Origin: Nocardiopsis sp. CNT312 | GTDB taxonomy: Bacteria; Actinomycetota; Actinomycetes; Streptosporangiales; Streptosporangiaceae | Assembly: GCF_000515115.1 (NCBI RefSeq) | Contig: NZ_AZXF01000005.1 | Coordinates: 186,001-250,000 of the forward strand | Reading direction: 5' to 3' | DNA length: 64,000 nt | Shown here: positions 33,624 through 42,293 of the stretch, piece by piece | Position numbering within the stretch: position 1 is the stretch's first letter | Layout of the letters: every line of letters starts with the position of its first letter | Notes under the pieces: generated by a model | The model's input: only the letters and a program-made list of their open reading frames with translations | Database searches by the model: none | What the model was told of the DNA's origin: nothing | Program-made: the position numbers and the translations under genes

Positions 33624-34724
33624 TCAGGCCGCCGACTTCATCCGGCGGACCAGGAACAACAGGAACGGCGCGCCAACCACGGCGGTGACGATGCCGATCG
33701 GCAGCTCTCGGGGTACGAATGCCATCCTGGCCACCACGTCGGCCCAGATCAGGAAGGAGGCACCGATCAGAGCGGCGACCGGCAGCAGCCGGCGGTGCAC
33801 GCCGCCGACGCAGAGCCGGGCCACGTGTGGGACGACCAGGCCGACGAATCCGATGCCTCCGGACACCGCGACCGCGGCGCCCACGCACAGGGCGACCACC
33901 AGCAGCACCTGTACACGGAGCCGGGCCGGCGGACTGCCCAACGCGTGCGCGGTGTCGTCCCCGAGGGTGAGCGCGTCCAGCTTTCGCGACCACAGCAGCA
34001 GGATCGCCAGCGCGAGCACCATCGGCGCCCCTGCGGTCGCCACCCCGGTCCAGTCCGCCCTGGCCAGCGAGCCGAGCAGCCAGAACAGCACCGCTCGAGC
34101 ACCTTCTGGCGTGTCCGAGGCGAAGATCAGGAAGCTCGTGGCGGCGTGGAGTACGTAGCCGACCGAGACACCGGCGAGCAGCAGGCGCACCGACGTGATC
34201 TTTCCTCCGCTGGTCGCGAGCGCGAACACCACGGCGGTCGCGACCAGCGCGCCGACGAACGCGCTGCCGGTGAGCGAGCTCGCACCGATCGACGCACCGA
34301 CACCGAACAGGATGGTGAGCGCTGCGCCGGTGGAGGCTCCGTAGGTGATGCCCAGCAGGTAGGGCTCGGCCAGCACGTTGCGCACCAGGGCCTGTAGCGC
34401 CGCCCCGGCGATCGCCAGGGCCGCTCCGACCACGGCGGCCAGCAGGACCCGGGGGGTGCGCACCAACCAGACGATGCTGTCCTCGGACGGTGTCCCGGTC
34501 GCCTCCGGCATGCCGAGGACGTGGCTGCTGATGATGCGCGCGACGGTGCCGGGCGTGATCGACACCGGACCGAGTCCGATCGCGACCGGGATGCTGACCA
34601 GCAGCAGCGCGGTGAGTCCCCCGACCCACAGCAGCGTCCGCCGGGTGCGTCGGCTGTGGTCGAGATCGTCGGGTGGCACACCACTCGCGCCGAGTGTGTC
34701 GTCCTGGTCTGCGGTCAACGCCAT
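33624..34724 (-). CDS. FecCD-family ABC permease
   Basis: 366 residues from ATG 34724. About ten membrane helices with family landmarks: RTPRVLLAAVVGAALAIAGA after the first helix, LQALVRNVLAEPYLLGITYGASTGA and GFVGLVVPHVARLCVGG near the end. It imports metal chelates with the lipoprotein encoded 86 bp upstream and the ATPase at 30552. Only one permease is present, so it should act as a homodimer like BtuC. Confidence 0.92.
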   Translation of the reverse strand: MALTADQDDTLGASGVPPDDLDHSRRTRRTLLWVGGLTALLLVSIPVAIGLGPVSITPGTVARIISSHVLGMPEATGTPSEDSIVWLVRTPRVLLAAVVGAALAIAGAALQALVRNVLAEPYLLGITYGASTGAALTILFGVGASIGASSLTGSAFVGALVATAVVFALATSGGKITSVRLLLAGVSVGYVLHAATSFLIFASDTPEGARAVLFWLLGSLARADWTGVATAGAPMVLALAILLLWSRKLDALTLGDDTAHALGSPPARLRVQVLLVVALCVGAAVAVSGGIGFVGLVVPHVARLCVGGVHRRLLPVAALIGASFLIWADVVARMAFVPRELPIGIVTAVVGAPFLLFLVRRMKSAA

Positions 34725-34810
34725 CGCGGTACCTCTTCGGCGGCCGCCGGGCCGGTGGCCGGAACACTCGTCCGGCACCGTCCACCCGCCCGGCGGTGGT
34801 CATGGTGGAC

Positions 34811-35830
34811 TTATTCGTTGATCAGCTCGGCCAGCTGCTCCAGGCCGTCGATCGCGAGCGTGCCGTGCCCGGAGTAGAAGAAGTCGAGCACCATCACCTG
34901 CTCGGCCTCGATCGCCGGGACCGCTCCGAGCTCAGAGCGTCCGGTGAGCGCGTCACGCACCTCCCCTTCGGAGGTGTCGCCCGGCTCGTAGAGCGCGATC
35001 AGCCGCTCCGGGGCGGCCTCGATGAGGGCTTCGGTGCTCGGCTCGAAGTACCGTTCGTCGGTGTCCTCGAAGACGTTCGACAGGCCCGCGTACCGCATCT
35101 GCTGGTGGATCATGCTGCGTCGGCCGTACGCGCCCAGCCCGCTGTCCGGCCCCGCGACGAACAGCGCGGCGGCCGTCCCCTCAGGCGGGGGCGACTGCTC
35201 GGCCTGCTCAGTCACCGCGTCGACCCGGCCGCGCAGGTCGGTGACCGCCTGCTCAGCGTCTTCCTCGCTCCCCAGGACCTGGCCCAGCGTGGTGATGTCG
35301 GCGTAGATGCCCTCCAGCGGATCCTCGACCTCGGACTGCCCGGCACCGAACCCGCCGCAGTATCCGCTGATGATCAGCGTCGGGATGCCGGCCGCCTCCA
35401 GGTCCTCCGGACTGAACTCGTTGAGGCCGAAGGTGACCACCAAGTCGGGCTCCGCACCGATGATCACCTCGCGGGAGATGTCGTCGGAGCTCTGGATGGG
35501 GGTCTGCTCGGCCTCCCCGAGCGGACCTTCCGCGTCGCCGAGCGGCTCCCCGATCAAGGGGGAGAACGTACTGATCCGGTCCGTGCCGCCAGCGGCGTGC
35601 ACCAGCGTCCCGGCCTCGCCTCCGATCACGTACAGGCTCTCCGGTGGCGCCTCGATGGTGACCTCCCGGCCACAGTTCTGCACCGTCAGCGGGAAGTCCC
35701 CCGCGCCGGCTTCGGTGACCGCTTCACCGCCACCACCGCACGCCGTGCTGGCCATGAGCCCGGTGACGGCCACGAGGGCGAAACTGGAACGCCGTACGGG
35801 TCGCCGCATGGACTGTTGCTTGTTCTGCAT
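34811..35830 (-). CDS. Metal-chelate ABC transporter substrate-binding lipoprotein
   Basis: 339 residues from ATG 35830. The signal peptide ends in MASTACGGGG, a lipobox. Then comes the FepB/BtuF type fold: ESLYVIGGEAGTLVHAAGGTDRIS, EVIIGAEPDLVVTFG with ENSP-style pattern, and a C-terminal VMVLDFFYSGHGTLAIDGLEQLAELI. Cluster III binding proteins of this type carry siderophore-metal complexes. It precedes its permease in the Zur-box operon. Confidence 0.9.
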   Translation of the reverse strand: MQNKQQSMRRPVRRSSFALVAVTGLMASTACGGGGEAVTEAGAGDFPLTVQNCGREVTIEAPPESLYVIGGEAGTLVHAAGGTDRISTFSPLIGEPLGDAEGPLGEAEQTPIQSSDDISREVIIGAEPDLVVTFGLNEFSPEDLEAAGIPTLIISGYCGGFGAGQSEVEDPLEGIYADITTLGQVLGSEEDAEQAVTDLRGRVDAVTEQAEQSPPPEGTAAALFVAGPDSGLGAYGRRSMIHQQMRYAGLSNVFEDTDERYFEPSTEALIEAAPERLIALYEPGDTSEGEVRDALTGRSELGAVPAIEAEQVMVLDFFYSGHGTLAIDGLEQLAELINE

Positions 35831-35930
35831 GGGAAGGGGATCCTTTCGGTCATCCAATGGCCGCGGCGGACACGCGGTTCCGGTGCTGGACCGGGAAAGC
35901 GGGAAGAGTTCCGCCGACGGGGGGCAGAGG

Positions 35931-36582
35931 TCAGAATGATCCGCTCGGGGCACGAGCAGGGACCGGTACGGCGTCATGCGGCGAAGGTGGCGGGACTGCC
36001 CAGTCGGCGACGGACCCGGGCAGCGCGATCCCATCACTGCCGGCTACCTCGTACGGTGCCAGACCGGCGATGACCATGTCCGGGTCGGCGGTGTGTTCGG
36101 CGTCGAAGGTGACGCTGCCGAACGGCTGGATGCCGATCAGCTTCACGTCCCGGCCGACCGACCGCAGGTAGCAGGCCAGGGTGCCGGTCAAGGAGCCGGT
36201 ACCCACACCGCTGACGATGGTCAGCGGCCTGCCGACCCTCTCGACCCGTCGGTTCCGGTCCGGCATCAGGTCGTCCGAGGGCGGCATCTGTTCGAAGGTC
36301 GCGCCCAGGATCTCCAGTTGTACCCGCAACGTCTCGTCCACTGTGGTGGAGCCGACTATGTGGCAGCACATCCCGTACCGGTGCCAGGGCCAGCGCGCAG
36401 ATGCCGCTGGAGCTGTCCACCGGGGTTTCCCCGGGGCGCACCGCCTCCGTGGCCAGGAGGTGACGCACCGCGCCCAGAGCCGAACGCACCTTCATCGCCT
36501 CGAACCGCAGGCACACCAGGTCGGGTACGAGCTGGTCGGGGTCGGCGATGGCGTCCGCGTAGTGCTCGTGCACCGCGCTCAA
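35931..36582 (-). pseudogene. Broken fold-type II PLP enzyme (cysteine synthase/SbnA-like)
   Basis: A TTG start at 36582 overlaps the methyltransferase stop (TTGA). The first frame gives VCLRFEAMKVRSALGAVRHL, with the likely PLP lysine, and GETPVDSSSGICALALA. Near 36380 the frame is lost; the next frame continues with RYGMCCHIVGSTTV and LEILGATFEQMPPSDDL. Further on, RNRRVERV runs straight into PLTIVSGVGTGSLTGTLACY, so about 40-50 residues normally between them are missing. The C-terminal third is gone too. In siderophore and zincophore pathways such enzymes supply diaminopropionate-type units. Almost certainly inactive. Confidence 0.75.
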
Positions 36583-37376
36583 CCCTTCCCTCCGGGACGG
36601 CCACTCTGGCGGCGCAGTGCGAACAGATAGGTCTGCACGTCGTCGCCCGGCCAGTCCTGTACGTGCACGACCTCGGCGCCGAACCCGGCCTCCAGGGCCA
36701 GCGCCACGATGTCGCGCAGCGGTGCGGTGTTCGACGCGATCAGGTACACCACCCCGTCGGCAGCGAGCAGGTCCCTGGTCACCAGTTGGTCGAAGAACCG
36801 GGTCGCGATGTCGCGGCCCAGGCACAGGTTGCGCACGATCTCCGGGTCGTCCGACAGCGGCAGTTCGATCGCCGGCGGGTTGAACGTCACGACGTCCACC
36901 TGCTCGCCCTCTGGGAATCCCTCCCACACGTCGGCCACGAGCGCGACCAGCGGCGGAGCGTCCGCGCCAGTGATCCGCTCGTAGTGCCGGGCGGTGGTGC
37001 GCACGCTCTCCGGGTGCACGTCCAGCGCGTAGACGACCCTCGCACCACGGACGCCGGCCACCACGGCCTCCACGCCCAGCCCCGCGCCCATCGCGGCGTA
37101 GCGCAGCCCGGCGACCGGCAACGTCCCGTCGAGCAACCGGCTGTGCACCAGCCGACTGGTCTCCCCCGGGTGGAACACGCCGGGTGGCAGGTCGAAGTCC
37201 CAGCCGTTCCAGGTGTAGGTGCGGTGCTCGTGGATGGCCCGGCTGGGATTGTTGATCGCCCGGATCTCCTCAGCGGCCAACGTGTGCGGCAACAGCGCGT
37301 GCAGATCCCAATCAGTGGCGCTGCCTGGTTGAACCGGCGGCCCGGGCTTGTGGCCCGGAAGGGGCGGTCGACGCAC
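36579..37376 (-). CDS. Class I SAM-dependent methyltransferase, HemK/PrmC-like
   Basis: 265 residues from GTG 37376 with AGGGA 8 bases upstream; TTG 37382 is possible but too close. Motif I is YAAMGAGLGVEAVVAGV, the acidic loop YALDVHPESV, and the catalytic motif FNPPAIELPLS resembles the NPPY of amide/amine N-methyltransferases. First gene of the operon, 116 bp or less from a Zur-box-like site. It probably N-methylates a small amine or peptide in the cluster's pathway rather than release factors, because prmC is normally beside prfA. Confidence 0.8.
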   Translation of the reverse strand: MRRPPLPGHKPGPPVQPGSATDWDLHALLPHTLAAEEIRAINNPSRAIHEHRTYTWNGWDFDLPPGVFHPGETSRLVHSRLLDGTLPVAGLRYAAMGAGLGVEAVVAGVRGARVVYALDVHPESVRTTARHYERITGADAPPLVALVADVWEGFPEGEQVDVVTFNPPAIELPLSDDPEIVRNLCLGRDIATRFFDQLVTRDLLAADGVVYLIASNTAPLRDIVALALEAGFGAEVVHVQDWPGDDVQTYLFALRRQSGRPGGKG

Positions 37377-37491
37377 GGTCAAGTTCCCTTCGGTCGATCA
37401 CCGAGGTCTCTGACGACCCTGTGATCCTCCTCGTGCAGGCTCCCGCCCGCCCCGTCGGCAACCGTGCTGAGGGGCAGCAGGCGATCATCTT

Positions 37492-37510
37492 TGGAAAACG
37501 ATTATCATTA
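37492..37510. promoter_or_regulatory. Zur-box-like operator
   Basis: TGGAAAACGATTATCATTA closely fits actinobacterial Zur boxes (TGAAAAnnATTnTCA type). It lies about 115 bp upstream of the methyltransferase start, in an AT-rich promoter. Iron control in actinomycetes uses a different box (IdeR/DmdR), so zinc is favoured. Confidence 0.7.
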
Positions 37511-37964
37511 TTAACACACGAATACTCCGACGGGGAATCCACCCAACGTAACCATGAAAGCACGTTCCGCTTCATGCACCCAGTATCCAGGGACGACGGC
37601 GGCCCCTCCCCGTCGTTGCACATTCCTTGTTCCAGCGGGAACCCCTCCGACCTCCAAAGTGACGTGAACGGAGGAGAAAACGCAATGTACAGCGCGCCTC
37701 CGCATGAACCGGGCTGGCGAGGCTGTGGACAGTATCGCTGTAGGCCGGTGCGTCCACGTTGTCGATGTTGCGGCCGAGCCGCTCAGCGACGGGATCGATG
37801 ATCCGCGGGCACATCGGTGAGATCGTTGTGCGGGAACCGCGCAGGGGTCGCCGCCACGCCGCTCCGATCGGCGCGAGCGCCGACCGCGGCCCTGGGCCTT
37901 CCGGCCATCCGGGCCGGCACGGGCCGGGCTCGCGGCCGTCGCCAAGGGCGCGCTGGACAATCCG
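37511..37964. other. Gene-poor stretch between the Zur promoter and an IS relic
   Basis: No credible gene on either strand. Long frames exist but their translations carry no domain. It may be further transposon debris. Confidence 0.45.
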
Positions 37965-38163
37965 GGTTCCCGCCTCGGCCGTGCCGGTGCTGGGCCCCTC
38001 GCGGCGCTGGCACCGATCGGCCTCGTCCCGGCGGATCCAGTCGCGCGGTGTTTCGGGGTGCGTGTTCAGCTGCTCGGCCGGTCGGCCGAAGGGGCCTGGG
38101 GTCGAACCCGCGATACGAGCGCACCGCGCGCTCGCGCAGGTTATCGGGGTATCTCCCGGGCAC
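37965..38163 (-). pseudogene. IS3-family transposase OrfA remnant
   Basis: MPGRYPDNLRERAVRSYRGF (from 38163) is the usual OrfA N-terminus. Near 38092 the frame shifts and continues as RPAEQLNTHPETPRDWIRRD, matching the helix-turn-helix (AEQLNTHPEALRNWIRQDE). The leucine zipper end and all of OrfB are absent. Confidence 0.7.
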
Positions 38164-38263
38164 CGCCGCACCGACTTCCTTCCTCGGCCCGTCCTTGAGC
38201 GAGCCGGACCCGGAAGTCTCCGGACAGACCGGGGAAGCTCGGCACGGGCGTCGCGGACACCGG

Positions 38264-39616
38264 TCATTTGGCCAAGTCGGCTCCCTCGTCCGTCTTCCGA
38301 GGCTCGATCCGGATCCGCGGGAAGGGGCACCTCCAGCCGACCACGATCCGGTGGCCGCCGGCTCTGACGAGGAGAAGGCCGGTCATCGTCGCGGTGGCAG
38401 CCGCCACCGCGCCGGCCGTAGCAAGGCCGGTCCGGGCTCCGTAGGTGTCGGTGATCCAGCCGACCACCGGAGCGCCGAGAGGCGCGCCGCCGAGGAGGAC
38501 CATCATGTACAGCGCGGTGACCCGGCCGCGGATGGCCGGGGCGGTGGAGGTCTGCATGGTGGTGTTGGTGGTGACGTTGACGACCATGGCGAACAGGCCC
38601 ATGGGGACCAGGAGCAGCGCGAAGCTCCACAGGGTCGGAACCACGGCGGCCACGGCCTGCAGTACGCCGAAGGCCAGCGCGGCGAGGAAGGGCAGTCTCC
38701 ATGTGGCCTCGTGTCGGGCGGCGAGCAGCGCGCCTGCCAGGGAGCCCACAGCGACCAGGGTGTTGAAGAGGCTGTAGGCGCCCGCACCGGCATGAAAGAC
38801 GTCGTCGGCGAAGGCGGAGAGATGGACGGGGAAGTTGAGCGCGAAGGTGCCGAAGAAGCCGACTAGGACGATGGGCCAGAGCAGATCGGGGCGGCCGGCG
38901 ACGTAGCGCAGGCCCTCGCGCAGCTGCCCCTTCCCGCGCGGCGCGCGCTCGACGGCGTACAGTTCGCGACCGCGCATCAGCATCATGCAGAGCAGGGGGG
39001 CGGCGAAGGACACCCCGTTGAAGAGGAACGCCCAACCTGTGCCGACACCCATGATCAGGAACCCCGCCAAGGCCGGACCGATCAGCCGAGCGGACTGGAA
39101 GTTCGCGGAGTTGAGGCCGACCGCGTTCCGCAGCAGTTCCGGGCCGACCAGTTCGGAGAGGAAGGCCTGGCGCGCGGGGTTGTCGAGCGCGGTCGCGAGA
39201 CCCACGGCGAACGCGGCGGCGTACACGTGCAGGACGTGGACCCGGTCGGTCAGGGTGAGTACGGCGAGGGCGAGGGCGGTGAGGGCCATCGCCACTTGTG
39301 TGGCGATGAGCACGGGACGTTTGGGCAGGCGATCGACGAGGACTCCGCCGTGCAGGCCGAAGAGCAGCAGAGGCAGGAACTGCAGGGCGGTCGTGATGCC
39401 GACTGCGGTCGAGGAGCCGGTGAGGCTGAGGACCAGCCAGTCCTGGGCGATGCGTTGCGTCCATGTACCGTTGTTGGAGACGACCTGGCCGAGGAAGAAC
39501 AGGCGGTAGTTCCTCACCCTCAGCGCGGACAGCAGGGAGGCCCTGGGGGAAAGGGCTCCGAACGAATCGCGGGTGTCGGGTGTGGGGGTGGAACCGTTTC
39601 CGGGTTCCGCGCTCAA
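38264..39616 (-). CDS. MFS transporter (MFS_3/EntS family)
   Basis: About 450 residues from TTG 39616, chosen because AGGAGG lies 8 bases upstream and no ATG/GTG fits. The chain begins with a polar 40-residue tail, then LRVRNYRLFFLGQVVSNNGTWTQRIAQDWLVLSLTGSS, the standard opening of this family, and VDRLPKRPVLI between early helices. Twelve helices predicted. Drug or siderophore export is the usual annotation. It lies between an IS relic and the alginate regulator, and belongs clearly to neither. Confidence 0.85.
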   Translation of the reverse strand: MSAEPGNGSTPTPDTRDSFGALSPRASLLSALRVRNYRLFFLGQVVSNNGTWTQRIAQDWLVLSLTGSSTAVGITTALQFLPLLLFGLHGGVLVDRLPKRPVLIATQVAMALTALALAVLTLTDRVHVLHVYAAAFAVGLATALDNPARQAFLSELVGPELLRNAVGLNSANFQSARLIGPALAGFLIMGVGTGWAFLFNGVSFAAPLLCMMLMRGRELYAVERAPRGKGQLREGLRYVAGRPDLLWPIVLVGFFGTFALNFPVHLSAFADDVFHAGAGAYSLFNTLVAVGSLAGALLAARHEATWRLPFLAALAFGVLQAVAAVVPTLWSFALLLVPMGLFAMVVNVTTNTTMQTSTAPAIRGRVTALYMMVLLGGAPLGAPVVGWITDTYGARTGLATAGAVAAATATMTGLLLVRAGGHRIVVGWRCPFPRIRIEPRKTDEGADLAK

Positions 39617-39783
39617 TCGGGTTCGCCTCCTGATCGTCGTCCGGCGCGCACGCCGGCTTTCATCCCACTGCGTGGCTCCGCCGACACCGGGAGCGACGGC
39701 CTGGGTGGGTCGGCTCCGCCGACGACCAGGCGTGTGTGCGGGGAGTGTCCGCGGCTTCGGCTGTGGTGAGAAGGTGCGGTCGG

Positions 39784-40845
39784 CTACATGACCGGGGATG
39801 TCACGGGCGCCGAGGTCGAGTCTCGGACCACCAGTGTCGGCCGGTGCAGGACGGACTGACCCGTCTCCCCGCCCTCCCCGTCCATGGCCTGGCGCAGCCT
39901 CGCGAAGGCGGTGGCGGCCATCTCCTCCACCGGCTGCCGCACCGTGGTGAGCGCGGGCAGGGCCATACCCGCGAGCATGATGTCGTCGTAGCCGGTCACG
40001 GAGACGTCGCGGCCGACCACGAGGCCCGCCTCCCTGGCGCCCGAGACGATACCGAGCGCGCACATGTCGTTGATGGCGACGATCGCGGTCGGCGGATGGG
40101 GAGAGGAGAGGATCTCCAGCGCGGCGACACGTCCGAGTTCGGCGGTGTCCCGGTCGTCGAAGTCCAGGGTGTCCGCCCCCGACCACACGATTCCGGCCTC
40201 CGGGGGCAGGCCGGCGGCCTCGATGGCCTGCCGGAACCCGCTGTAGCGTTCGGCCCTGTTGATGCTGCCGATGGATCCGGACACGAAGGCCAGCCTCCGG
40301 TGCCCGAGCCCCAGCAGATGTTCTGTGGCCAGGCGCATTCCAAGCACGTTGTCCGTCCCGATGTTCACCACGTTGTGCGGGTCACCGGGTTGGGCGGTGC
40401 GGTCGAAGGCCACCAGCTTGAGCCCGGCCTCGACGATCGGCGTCACGTGGTCGAGCGACGGGAGCGAGGAGCACAGGACCACGCCACCTATGCCGTCCCC
40501 CCAGAGCTCCTCGACGTAGTGGCGCTCACGGTCCTGGTCGCGCTCGCTGTTGCACAGGAGCATGTAGAAGCCCTCCGCCAGGGCCGCGGCTTCGAGGTGG
40601 CGTGCGAACGTGCCCCAGAACGGGTTGGCCACCGAGGGCACGATCAGCCCGAGCGTATGGATTCGCCCGGTACGCAGCTGCTGGGCGGCCCGGTTGGGCC
40701 GATAGCCCAGACGCCGGATCGCCGACTCGACCCGGGCCCTGGTCTCCGGGAGCATCTTGCCGGTCCGGCCGTTGAGCAAATTCGAGACCGTGCTAGGTGA
40801 GACCCCCGCTTCTGCTGCCACCTGGTAAATCGTTATTCCACCCAC
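39784..40845 (-). CDS. LacI-family regulator of the alginate locus
   Basis: 353 residues. The DNA-binding head reads ITIYQVAAEAGVSPSTVSNLLNGRTGKMLPETRARVESAIRRLGYRPN, followed by the periplasmic-binding-protein-like effector domain (HTLGLIVPSVANPFWGT, VSVTGYDDIMLAGMALPALTTVRQP). Divergent from the ABC importer genes with a shared operator, so it most likely represses alginate use until an oligomer or degradation product binds. The inducer is inferred from context only. Confidence 0.9.
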   Translation of the reverse strand: MGGITIYQVAAEAGVSPSTVSNLLNGRTGKMLPETRARVESAIRRLGYRPNRAAQQLRTGRIHTLGLIVPSVANPFWGTFARHLEAAALAEGFYMLLCNSERDQDRERHYVEELWGDGIGGVVLCSSLPSLDHVTPIVEAGLKLVAFDRTAQPGDPHNVVNIGTDNVLGMRLATEHLLGLGHRRLAFVSGSIGSINRAERYSGFRQAIEAAGLPPEAGIVWSGADTLDFDDRDTAELGRVAALEILSSPHPPTAIVAINDMCALGIVSGAREAGLVVGRDVSVTGYDDIMLAGMALPALTTVRQPVEEMAATAFARLRQAMDGEGGETGQSVLHRPTLVVRDSTSAPVTSPVM

Positions 40846-40860
40846 AGCCGCCCCCGCTCG

Positions 40861-40916
40861 CCTTGAAAACTCAAGGTTTCCACGATGTTGACATCAAGTA
40901 AGAGTGTTCTTAGTCT
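40861..40916. promoter_or_regulatory. LacI operator and promoter of the alginate operon
   Basis: CCTTGAAAACTCAAGG (40861-40876) has perfect 6-bp arms and lies 16 bp before the lacI start. On the + strand a TTGACA (40888) and TAGTCT (40911) with 17-bp spacing follow immediately. Confidence 0.6.
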
Positions 40917-41003
40917 CATACATCAATGCACCAGTAAATCGGTGCACCCCGATCAACGCAAGTCTCGCCCACCCAGTGCATGTCCCACTGTAGGGAGTCA
41001 GTT

Positions 41004-42293
41004 GTGCGTTCATACCCCTCATCCCTGTCCAGACGAAGCCTGCTCGGCCTGGGTGCCGCAGCGGTCGCCAGCACGGCACTGACCGCCTGCGGCGGAGCCG
41101 CCCCCGGCGAGTCGGGCGGTGGCAGTGCCTCGCTGCGCCTGCTCACGCCGATCTTCGACCGGGCGGACGGGCAGGAGCTCCTCGCGTCCCTGCTCGAAGA
41201 CTTCAAGAAGGACAACCCCGGCGTCAGCGTCCAGGTCGACCACACCGAGTACGGGAAGCTCAACGAGAAGCTGACCACCTCGATCGTGGGCGGCCAGCCC
41301 TACGACGTCATGCTCATGGGTGTCGGCTGGGTACCGCCCTTCGCGGAGAAGGGGGTCCTGGCCGACCTGGGGGCGACCGAGGCCGAACTGGCTCGAATGT
41401 ACAACCCCCGAGTGATCCAGCCCGGTATATACGACGGCAAGGTCTACGCCCGCCCGATCCTGCTCGACACCAGGATGGGTATCTACCGCAAGGACATCCT
41501 CGCCGAAGCGGGCATCGAGGCCCCGCCCCAGGACCTCACCGAGCTGAGGGAGATGGCGAAGGAGCTGACGATCCGCAGGAACGGCGAGCTGATCCGCGCC
41601 GGCGTCGACATCCTCAGCAACGACCTGCGCCAGACCTATCTTCCTGTGATGTGGGCTCACGGAGCCGACCTGTTCGACGGCGGCAACCCGGTCTTCGACT
41701 CTGACGAAGCGGTGGACGCCCTCCAGTGGATGGTGGACATCATCCGCACGGACAAGATCGAGGACTACGGGTTCACCCAGCAGGGGGCCGTCGCCGCTCC
41801 CCTCGTGCAGGGGCGAGCGGCCATGATGGTCGGCCACAACGACATGTGGCGGCAGATCTCCGAGAGCGCACCCGAGCTGATCGCCGAGGACAAGGTCGCC
41901 GGGTTCATGCTGAACCAGCAGCGCCCCGCACTCTTCCAGGGCGGAACGCTGGCCACCATGTCGGCGGAGACCAGCCACCCCGAGCAGGCCAAGAAGCTGG
42001 TGGAGTTCCTGTCTGGCGAGAAGGTGTCGCCCCTGGCCGCCGAGCAGCGGGGAAACATTCCGGCGGTCCTCAGCGCGGCCGACTCCCCTTACGTGCAGAA
42101 CAACAAGCTCGTCTCCTTCGCCGTGGACAACCTCGACCACGCCTTCTCCGAGGGCGGGGTGCCCACCTGGCTCGAGATTCGTGAGGAGTTCAAGCCGGCG
42201 CTGGAAAACGCCCTGCTCGGCGATGCCACCCCCGCCGAGGCCCTCAACGGACTCGCCAGGAAGGCCGAGACGATCATCGCCGAGGGGCCCTGA
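41004..42293 (+). CDS. Sugar (alginate oligomer) ABC transporter substrate-binding lipoprotein
   Basis: 429 residues from GTG 41004, with AGGGAG upstream; an ATG at 40980 has no such site. The N-terminus (SRRSLLGLGAAAVASTALTAC) combines a twin-Arg signal and lipobox. The rest is a cluster-B sugar-binding protein: DFKKDNPGVSVQVDHTEYGKL, PYDVMLMGVGW, and EVSPLAAE-like tail GEKVSPLAAEQRGNIPAV. First gene of the operon. With no ATPase encoded nearby, the importer probably uses the shared MsiK-type ATPase. Confidence 0.9.
   Translation: MRSYPSSLSRRSLLGLGAAAVASTALTACGGAAPGESGGGSASLRLLTPIFDRADGQELLASLLEDFKKDNPGVSVQVDHTEYGKLNEKLTTSIVGGQPYDVMLMGVGWVPPFAEKGVLADLGATEAELARMYNPRVIQPGIYDGKVYARPILLDTRMGIYRKDILAEAGIEAPPQDLTELREMAKELTIRRNGELIRAGVDILSNDLRQTYLPVMWAHGADLFDGGNPVFDSDEAVDALQWMVDIIRTDKIEDYGFTQQGAVAAPLVQGRAAMMVGHNDMWRQISESAPELIAEDKVAGFMLNQQRPALFQGGTLATMSAETSHPEQAKKLVEFLSGEKVSPLAAEQRGNIPAVLSAADSPYVQNNKLVSFAVDNLDHAFSEGGVPTWLEIREEFKPALENALLGDATPAEALNGLARKAETIIAEGP

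Noticed and set aside
36034..36927. 297-codon reverse frame as an intact protein
   Set aside because: It joins methyltransferase antisense-frame sequence to part of the PLP enzyme and runs out of frame after 36380.
37492..37510. Reading the operator as a Fur or IdeR iron box
   Set aside because: Actinobacterial iron regulators use a TTAGGTTAG-type box; this site fits Zur better. Fur-type overlap in the TTATCATTAT part is acknowledged.
37572..39464. 630-codon reverse frame through the IS relic and MFS gene
   Set aside because: It is an out-of-frame reading of the MFS gene joined to a fragment of OrfA; no start or domain supports it.
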